64,000 nt of DNA, taken from IMG/VR virus record IMGVR_UViG_3300043444_000257, positions 20,509-84,508 of that record. One strand, 5' to 3'. Origin of the DNA: a virus. The translations under genes and the position numbers were made by a program. This document shows positions 33,701-42,200 of the stretch, in pieces; position 1 is the stretch's first letter; each line of letters starts with the position of its first letter. A model generated the notes under the pieces. That model worked only from the letters and a program-made list of their open reading frames with translations. It had not been told where the DNA came from and did no database searches.

Positions 33701-36222
33701 TCATCACAGGTTATAATACATTAACTAAAGTAGTCACAGTTAAGAGAGAAAGCGACGGTGTCGCAGGATGGGATCATGTAGTTCCAGGATATCCGATAGC
33801 ACCGTTGTTGATTAACTCGACAACATATAGAATTGAAGCATTGGTAACATTTGCTGCGCCTCCTTATATCACACAGGCTATAACAATTCCGGTAAGCACA
33901 TATTGGAGTAATATTGTGTATGGCGAAACTAGAGAATCCTACACAAATGTTCTAGGTTCAGCACCTTCTGGAACTACAATTGACATACCAGTATCAGTGG
34001 CTGCATGGAACGTGGTTAAAAACGGAAGAACATATACAGTAACCATAGGAGGTTCTGCTGGAGCAGGTTATGCATTAGGACAAACTGTGATCTTAACAGG
34101 TGATGACCTAGGAGGTATTACTCCAGATAACGATATTACTATTACAATCACAGGAATATCTAACGATAGCACGAACTCAATCACAGCATATACCTATGAA
34201 GGAATAGCAGCTAGTGGACGATTTGTAATGATTCCGTCAACCGGAACTAGCGGAATAGCATCAACGGATGGCATTAACTGGGTAAGCTCAACCCTACCAG
34301 CTAGCCGAGCATGGAAAGGTTTAGCAGCAGGCGGCAACAGATTTGTTACAGTTGGTTATAACTCTGCATCGGTCGCACAATCCACAGATGGCAAAACATG
34401 GACTGAAAGATCTATAGCAAGTAGATTCTGGAATGCAGTAGCATACGGTGACGGTGTATTTGTCGCAGTAGCTGGCAATTTAAACAGCTCAGGAAGAAGC
34501 ACAGACCTAGGAACATCGTGGACTGTGTCAAATAACTTACCAACTTTAGGCGATTCAACGATTAATGAATGGGTTGATGTCACCTACGGTAAAGGAATGT
34601 TCGTGGCTATTGCAAACAGCAATAACGTATATGCTATGAGTAACGACGGTGGAGCGACATGGACCGGCGGAATCATGGATGTGATCGATGATTCTTCACA
34701 GAAAGATTGGATTAGCATAGCATATGGAAGAGATCGTTTTGTGGCTATAAGCAGCCAAGGTGATATTGCCTACAGTTTTGATACTGTTACATGGTATCCT
34801 GCTTCTATGCCTACACAAGACGGCTCTACATCAATGAATTGGAAGAGCATCAAATACGGAAACGGAGTATTTTTAGCTGTTTGCGATACAGGCAGCAAAG
34901 ATATTTTTGGCGATCCTACTTCCGGACCGACAAACTTTATAGCTACTTCCGAAGACGGTATTGTATGGACAGGTAGAGAAGTATCCAGCTTCCAAAATTG
35001 GATTGGAGCAGCCTACGGTAATCCAGATATTACCTATGACGATTCCACAGTTAGAGATGTTGGCAACAATACACCGACTTGGGTTCTAATATCGGGTGAT
35101 CAAAGTAACGTTATTGATGTGGTTAAAACTGGTGCTCGAGCCAAAGGTCGTGTAATACTAGCCAGCGGACGAGTTGGAGGAATTAAATTATGGGATCCGG
35201 GCTCCGGTTACGTCAGCGGTGGTCCTGAAGTTACGGTATACGATCCAAATAGAGCAGCTGAACCATTCTTTGATAATAGGATTGGTGATGGCGTTCTAGG
35301 TCAGCCGAGCTGGTTAAACAGAGGCAGTGCATATAAGACTTCAACAACTAGAGTTACTATATCAGGCGATGGATTTGCTGATGTTATTCCTGCTAATAGA
35401 TACATAACTATCAGCGGTATGACACAATATCCAACCCCTGGTGCGCAGTTGAGATTTGACGGTAACCCAAATCTTTATACAGCAGTTATAGTAACTCCGA
35501 TCACAGGAACTACATTCGATGGTCTAACAGCTAGATTCCAGATCCAACCGTATTTTGATGTGGACAACGGACCTGTGCATAATACCTTTGTTGAAATTAG
35601 AGAAAGATATTCACAATGTCGTATTACTGGACACGATTTCTTAGATATTGGAACAGGTAATTTCTTAGAAACTAACTACCCAGAATTATATTCTACAGGG
35701 GATTTCTTCAAAGCTCCTGAGAATGAAATTGCTGAGACAGATGGCGGTCGTGTATTCTATACATCAACTGACCAAGACGGTAACTTTAGAGCTGGTGAAT
35801 TGTTCGCTGTTGAACAGGCAACTGGTATTGTAACAATCAGTGCTGATTATTTTGACTTAAACGGATTATCAGAACTGAGACTAGGTGGAGTTAGATTAGG
35901 CGGAACCGGCACAGTTATTAGAGAATTTTCAACAGATCCTCTATTCAGTGCTGATAGTAATAATGTAATTCCAACACAACGAGCTATCAAAGCATATTTG
36001 GCCAACAGATTAAGCGTTGGTGGTGCAGATATTGCTACAGCTAGCTTTATCGCTGGAACAGTTAAAGTAGGTCCTGGCGAAATTCGCAGCACAATTAACG
36101 GCCATACAGTATTCCCACAAAGGATGGACTTCTATGGCCCAGACGCAACTGGTAGAAATGGTTCGGTCACTGGAACAATTTTAGCTCAAACGCTGTTCTA
36201 TAGATCGTTTAAACACAGATAA
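30751..36222 (+). CDS. Giant modular tail fibre (1823 aa) with carbohydrate-binding-like repeats
   Basis: Domains in order: (1) ~10-400, seven copies of a 'W---T-Y--GD-V-yGG--Y-C---HT' module resembling the chitin-binding CBM5/12 fold; (2) ~440-530, YVAPNGFDEPGRGHSIFNP then NIYVRTGKYQEILPIIVP, a pectin-lyase-like start; (3) ~650-710, a helical module (CRRDIDRYIRAFVYDLTYTGNYKS); (4) ~740-850, beta-helix (GWGPADERCWITSRSCYVQNVATFGYG, SNDFTQVISDGIGAWVLNDGRAELV); (5) ~1160-1430, Asp-box repeats (S-x-D-G-x-x-W), a propeller like that of sialidases; (6) a C-terminal fibre module (GHDFLDIGTGNF, FYTSTDQDGNFRAGELF, VIPTQRAIKAYL). A trimeric host-recognition fibre is likely; the propeller and binding modules point to cell-surface sugars. 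Close paralogue of the next gene. Confidence 0.75.
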   Translation: MAEFKINKFAYTWKGNWTSGTAYIKDDIVRYGGKSFVCIRQHTADSDFYSDLYYVFPGDTSQSPAWVKMTDGFSYRETWTATTKYNLGDIVQYGGRLYLVIEDHTSTTIFDDNIGKHSVYAEGSSWNNNWAPATRYGIGDLVKYNGIVYRCITGHTSATTSLGLESDQAKWSTYYEGIEYKGAYTSGTRYRLNDLVKFGGSILRCTQGHTSTSTIDNAYWTIDLPGNNPVGDWVVTTQYAIGDIVKHGGYMYVAKTNHTGISPGDEDLGSANWTIISKGQNFRGAWDAEATYKTGDVVQRGGQVYVATLDSSTDGSSLDYLEAGSWEVIVPGENWRNYWSSNAEYAVGDVVIFDGSSYRCSYAHTADSQNYPGDNGSGFVYWTLLLQSGPNIGLRQRGDLLTYDLQRGLAGDTSTFGPTAVEIGTKTHLLTINDEDSLYYKAFNELARALYVAPNGFDEPGRGHSIFNPFKTIRYACERAEELGDSVETNIYVRTGKYQEILPIIVPSKTALQGEEVRGVIVEPNEPIAALANDDTYTLDILSRMREILPDIIKGDLITPVTGNNIDQVVLSGLSDDATGVTLIGLVDDVSDYINFKFNNGQSNPTVTGSNDPSTDSMVINATLQLEANIEFLQEEAVAFMNYYYPNYTFDSNLCRRDIDRYIRAFVYDLTYTGNYKSIMAARYYCNAVTGSNHEDMFYVRNATGIRNMTLQGLVGELSEELYNGLYRKPTGGSYVSLDPGWGPADERCWITSRSCYVQNVATFGYGATGQKIDGALHNGGNKSIVSNDFTQVISDGIGAWVLNDGRAELVSVFTYYSHVGYLAENGGKIRATNGNNSYGDFGSLAVGNDPLETPKYGSVNNRNNEATVISAFAGEVNDFILTLEFENAGQNYTQASYSIIGSGVGASVIQDDFRDKAVFYPKLINPQDSSLPGGSGYIVVQNNAQSGGPTSITIASNDSNEESAYLGMRIVITSGVGTGQYGIITGYNTLTKVVTVKRESDGVAGWDHVVPGYPIAPLLINSTTYRIEALVTFAAPPYITQAITIPVSTYWSNIVYGETRESYTNVLGSAPSGTTIDIPVSVAAWNVVKNGRTYTVTIGGSAGAGYALGQTVILTGDDLGGITPDNDITITITGISNDSTNSITAYTYEGIAASGRFVMIPSTGTSGIASTDGINWVSSTLPASRAWKGLAAGGNRFVTVGYNSASVAQSTDGKTWTERSIASRFWNAVAYGDGVFVAVAGNLNSSGRSTDLGTSWTVSNNLPTLGDSTINEWVDVTYGKGMFVAIANSNNVYAMSNDGGATWTGGIMDVIDDSSQKDWISIAYGRDRFVAISSQGDIAYSFDTVTWYPASMPTQDGSTSMNWKSIKYGNGVFLAVCDTGSKDIFGDPTSGPTNFIATSEDGIVWTGREVSSFQNWIGAAYGNPDITYDDSTVRDVGNNTPTWVLISGDQSNVIDVVKTGARAKGRVILASGRVGGIKLWDPGSGYVSGGPEVTVYDPNRAAEPFFDNRIGDGVLGQPSWLNRGSAYKTSTTRVTISGDGFADVIPANRYITISGMTQYPTPGAQLRFDGNPNLYTAVIVTPITGTTFDGLTARFQIQPYFDVDNGPVHNTFVEIRERYSQCRITGHDFLDIGTGNFLETNYPELYSTGDFFKAPENEIAETDGGRVFYTSTDQDGNFRAGELFAVEQATGIVTISADYFDLNGLSELRLGGVRLGGTGTVIREFSTDPLFSADSNNVIPTQRAIKAYLANRLSVGGADIATASFIAGTVKVGPGEIRSTINGHTVFPQRMDFYGPDATGRNGSVTGTILAQTLFYRSFKHR

Positions 36223-36230
36223 TAGTTAGT

Positions 36231-36238
36231 GATAAATA
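36231..36238 (+). promoter_or_regulatory. Late promoter (GATAAATA) for second giant fibre
   Basis: GATAAATA stands 20 bases before the ATG at 36259 in the 36-base gap between the two giant fibres, with TTGGAGC between. Matches the late motif found elsewhere in the window. Confidence 0.5.
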
Positions 36239-36258
36239 ATGTAACTTGGAGCATTTAA

Positions 36259-39200
36259 ATGGCAGAATTTAAATTAGGTAGAATTAGATTTGTATGGAAA
36301 GGTAACTGGACCACAGGAACCGAATACTACAAGGACGATGTTGTTCGTCAGGGTGGTAAAACTTTTATCTGCACGGTAGGACATACCGCAGCAGCAGATT
36401 TTTACACAGATCTAAACTTTGTTCCTACAAAATGGAACCAAATGACCGATGGTCAAGAGTGGAGAGGCAATTGGACTACATCTACTTCTTATAAAGTAGG
36501 AGATTTAGTCAAGTATGGTGGAACAGTATACGTCTGTAATACTTCCCATACATCTGCATCTACAAGTGCTCTAGGTTTAGAAAATAGCATCGCTAACTGG
36601 GATACATTTGCTGAAGGGTTTGACTGGAAGAGTGATTGGGCGATTAATACAAGATACAAGCCCAACGACGTGGTTAGTTATGGTGGGATCACTTATATCT
36701 GCGTAACAGGTCACACATCGGCAGCTACAACAACATTAGGTCTAGAAGATGCTTCTGCAAACTGGCAAGAATGGAACACTGGTTTAGAATACAAGGGTGC
36801 TTGGAGCGGTTCTAGTGTTCGATACAAAGTTAACGACATTGTTAAGTATGGTGGCGGAACATGGATCTGTGTAACTGCACACACTTCTCAAGCAGCATTC
36901 ACCACAGACGAAGCCAAGTGGAATCAATTTAACGAAGGTATTGAGTTCGAAGGCGATTGGTCAAGTGCCACAGCCTACCAAATCGGTGATATCGTTCGTT
37001 ATGGTGGTAATCAATATGTTGCTAAAACAAATAATACAAACGAAAATCCAAGAACAGCAACTACAGAGTGGGATTTATTCGCAGAAGGTTTCAAATATAG
37101 AGGCGCTCATGCACTGACTACAAACTACCTAATCGGTGATGTAGTTAGAAATGCAGGTCATGTATATCTAGCTTCAACTGATTCCACAGCATTACAATTT
37201 ACCTGCACCAGTGTATTGGGCGCATCTGATAGATTTGTAATGTCTACACCAACTGCTGATGTTCAAGTAGGACAGGCAGTTCGTTTTTCTGGAACTACAT
37301 TTGGCGGTATCATAGCAGGCGCGACTTATTATGTTAAGACTGTAGTAAGTCCTACAGATATCACGATTTCTACAACTCCAGGAGGCACAACATTTAACAT
37401 TCCTGGTAATGCGTCTGGATCGATGACTGTAGATATTGGCTGGATTCCTAGCCAAGCTGCTGCGTCCAGCGTATGGACAAGATTAAACAGCGGATTAAAC
37501 TGGTCTGGAGAATGGTTAGATGACACAGAATATGACATCGGTGATGTTGTTCGTTATGGTTCTAACGCATATGTGTGTGTAAGCCGCCACAGATCAGAAG
37601 GCGATGATGGTTCAACAGTGGGGACAGAGGGCGGCGGACAATCGAATAGCCGTCCAGATAGAGATTCCACAGGAACATATTGGAACATTCTATCTATCGG
37701 AACAGAAACTAGCCTACTAACCACAAGAGGTGATTTGGTTTACTTCGGCGGTGCTGGCCCAACACGCTTGCCGGTTGGTGTTGAAGGACAAGTTCTTCGT
37801 GTCAGCGAAGACGACATTCCAGAATGGTTTACTATCGGTAAGGTTGATCATGTTTACTATGTGGCTAATCACGGAACAGATCATCCTGCTCCGATTCACG
37901 GTTTAACTGTTGACAAACCTTGGGCTAGCATACGTTATGCCTGCGAACAGGTTTTAGCAGGACCAAGAAATCTAAGCGCCGCAAGATTATTAGAATTGAA
38001 TAGAGCATTTATTCAGCGTGAAACTGTTGAATGGATCGACTATCAAGTAACAAATAATATTTCTCCGTTTTCAACTTCTTTTACTTACAAAGATGATCGT
38101 TGCGAAAGAGATATCGGATATATCATTGACGCAGTGATTTGGGATATCCGCCACGGCGGAAATAAGAAAACTAGAGAGTCTGCACTATCATATGTGAATG
38201 ATGCACCGGCTGTTTACACACTGGGTCAAGAAGCAGAAACAGTAGCAGCTATTAACTATGCCCTATCTGTAATGGACAATGTTTTAGATCAGACAGCACC
38301 GGCTGCAAACTATCAAACATTAAACGGTGATAACTCTACTGCAATCGTAGCACAGTGGACAGACGCTGCTATCGCTGCCGAAGACGGTGTTAAAACTACA
38401 GTAGCAGGTCTAGTAGAAATCGTAACAGATGCTATCACTGCTGGTGTTGACACTGATATTCCAGCTGAATACCTACCAAGCACTATCATCCATATCAAGA
38501 CTGGAAGATATCTTGAAGAGTTACCAATCATTGTTCCGGAAGGCTGCTGCTTACTAGGCGATGAAGTTCGTTCAGTTAATGCTGGACCAAGCGCAGGCAC
38601 AACTAATATTGCTGATGCCTACTACTCGTTACAATCTCTAAGTAGAATGGAATCTATCGTTGGAGATATTGTAGTGGGATCGACAGTGACTAAGACCGCA
38701 GGAAATACTGCTAGCCAGTCACAGCTATTCCCATACGCTGATACAGATCAACAATCTACAGTTAAACAGTTAGTAAGAATGATCCGCCACAATATCGATT
38801 GGCGTTTAGGCACCATGAACTTAGTTTCATATACTGATCCTACTAACTATAATTCATCATATTTGGTAGGTTACGGCGATGCTAGAACACAACTACTATT
38901 AAACAAAGAATATTTTAAAGTAGAAGTTACAGCATATATCGATGCGAACTATCCAGACGTATACTACAGCAGAACTAAGTGTCAACAAGACGTTGGCTAT
39001 ATCATCGATTCTTTAGTCTACGATTTAACCTACGGTGGATATCAACAGTCTATTAATGCTGGTCTAGCATACTTCAACGGTTCGGGTGGCGCGATGGCCA
39101 TCGATTCAGAAGAATTAACTGCGACGATCGCAGCTATGAATCATTTGAAAGCTATGGTTCAAGATGCGATAGCACTAACACCAACAGGCGGCGATCAAAG

Positions 39201-42200
39201 TGAGATTCCGCAGTGGAGAACAGGCACAGCTGGTTCAGCAGGATCTATCACATTTGTTGGCCAAGCAATGGATTACATTATATCTATTGTAACCAACGGC
39301 ACTACAGGAGCTCCGACAGCGACTATCACAACTATCGCTAGCGGAACTACAATTACTACAGCAATAGCACACGGTCTACAAGTAGGAGATACATTTACTC
39401 CAAGAACTTCAGCTAACGGTTTAGTTAAGGGAGTTACTTATTTTGTTAAGACTGTGCCAACAACTACACAGATAACACTAGCACCAAGTTTTGATGGAAC
39501 AGCTATCACATCTTTAACTAACGGAACTGGCTTATCTATCGTTTGTGATATTGTTAACTGGCCTGCAACTTCTTGGGCAACTGGTTCTCAAGTAACAGCA
39601 TTTACGATCCTAAGTGCTGCACAAGAATCTATCATTCAAAATGTTATCGACGACTTGAATGCAGTAGCATGGCACACTGATTTCGTAGTTGATTCGACAT
39701 CATTAACAACTACTCAATTCCGTGTTTATGTAGGTAAGACAGATCTAGTGCATACATATGTCAGCGGCGGAACTGTAACTAAATCAGACGGCACAGAATT
39801 AGCCATCACAGGATTTACCTACAATGAATCAACAGGTTATGCTGTAGTAACTACAGCAACACACGGGCTAGCAGCAGGTGACATCGTTGATATCGAAGGC
39901 GTTATAGTAACCTGCACATCATCAGGCGCAAGTCCAAACACATTGACAGCAACATTCCCAAGCGGCACAGGAACAAGAAATGGAGTAACTAAAGTTAGTT
40001 ACATCCAGAATAAGTGTATCCGTGACATTAGAATCATCCTAAACGCAGTTGGCTACGATGTGATGTTTAACGGTAACTACCAATCACTAAGAGCAGCTTA
40101 TTCATATCTAAGATCTACTGCTACAGAAGTGTTCAGTTTAGGTCAGAAAGCTGTAACCAGAGATGCATTAACTAACGTCAAGACAGAAGCTAAGGCTAAT
40201 GTTGGGGGCGATTCAACAGCTCAGTCACGCATTGAAACATTAATGACCCTAATCGATGACATTATTTTCAGCGGATCTATGGAAGGTAGCAACCAGACTA
40301 CTGGTTCGAGAAACTTACATTATGCTGCTCGTCAATTAGAACTTAACAAGAGCTTCATGGTTGCAGAGATTTCTGCTTATATCACTGCTACATTTACAGG
40401 CACAGCAACAGCCACAGCTGGAGCAACAGAATATATTACCTGTGGTAGCACCAGCTGGTTAAAAAGAAATGCAGCTATTAGATTCACAGGAACTACATTT
40501 GGTGGAATTGAAACAGGAACAACGTATTATGTAAGAGAAATTGTAAGCTCAACAGTGTTCACAGTATCTCTAACACCATATGGCAGTGCTGTAAATCTAA
40601 GCACAGCAACAGGAACGATGGGCTTTGCACTGTATTACAATTCAGCTCTATGTTTAAGAGACGTAGAAGCATATACAGATGCTCTAAAATATGACCTAGT
40701 ATATCCAGGTAACTATAAGTCAGCTATGGCTGCTAGATATTACGCTAACTCCGTAAAAGGCAGCTTAGAAGAAGACATGTATTATCTAAGAAATACCACA
40801 GGTATTAGAAATCAAACCTTAGAAGGATTAACTGGTGATCTAACATCGAATAACGATTACGGAACACGCAGAGTTACAGCAGGTGCATACTGCTCGCTTG
40901 ATCCGGGCTGGGGCCCAGACGACGAGAGCACATGGATTAGAACACGTTCTCCATATGTTCAAAACGTAGCAACATTTGGTTATGCTGCTATCGGTCAGAA
41001 GATCGACGGAAGTCTACACAACGGTGGTAATTGTTCTATCGTTTCCAACGACTTTACACAGTTGATCAGTGACGGTATTGGTGCATGGGTAACTAACAAT
41101 GGTAGAGCAGAACTTGTTTCTGTGTTCACATACTACTCACACATCGGCTACCTAGCTGAGAACGGTGGTAAGATCCGCGGCACTAACGGTAACAACTCAT
41201 ACGGTGATTTTGGTTCTGTAGCAGAAGGTTTTGACGCTACTGAAACTCCAAACACAGGTATTGTTGATAACAAGTATCAGTTCGTTGCAACTGTAGGGTC
41301 TGCATTCCCAGACGGTGCTAGTGTTTTACAATTAGAATTTGATAACGCAGGTTCAGAATATACCACCGCTACAATGAATGTAACAGGAGCTGGAACTAGT
41401 GCATCAGTTGAAGCAGACGAATTCCGCGATGACGCTGTATTCCAAGTTAGACTATTAGACCTAGGTAACGATTCTTCAGGACAGTTTGGCGGAGAAGGTT
41501 ATATAACCAACAGCAACACTGCTCAGGGTGGAACTACAACAAGTATCACTATCGCTGCTACTGATCAAGAGATTAACTCTGCCTATATTGGCATGAAAGT
41601 TTATCTAACAGGCGGAACTGGTGCAGGACAATACGGTATCATTACTGCTTATAACGCAGGAACTAAACTAGCCAGCGTTCAGAAAGAGTCAACAGGCGCC
41701 AGCGGATGGGATCATTTAGTTCCAGGAACTACAATTTCTGCCCCCGACGCTTCAACAACTTACACAATCGAACCTAGAATTACGTTCTCAGCACCTAGCT
41801 ATGCATCAACAGCTAGCACATTGAATGATTCTGCAACATGGGATGATGTAAATTATTCTAATATCAGCAAAGGTTATGACAATGTCACAGGAACAACTGA
41901 TGGTTCTGGAACAGGAGCTACATTCTTAGTTCTTAAGAAAGGCACAAAATATAATGTGATATCTAAAGTAGCAGGCACAGGCTATGCTAGATTAGATACT
42001 ATCACTATCGACGGAACTAGCGTCGGCGGTGCATCAACAACTAACGACATAACATTAACGATCACCGCGGTTAACTCAACAACAGGTGCTATCCAAGCAT
42101 TTGACACAGAAGGTTACGGACAAGGCGGCCATTATGTGGCTATTGCTTCAGGTGCTACTACAACCAACATTTCACCAAACGGAACTAGCTGGATTGCTGG

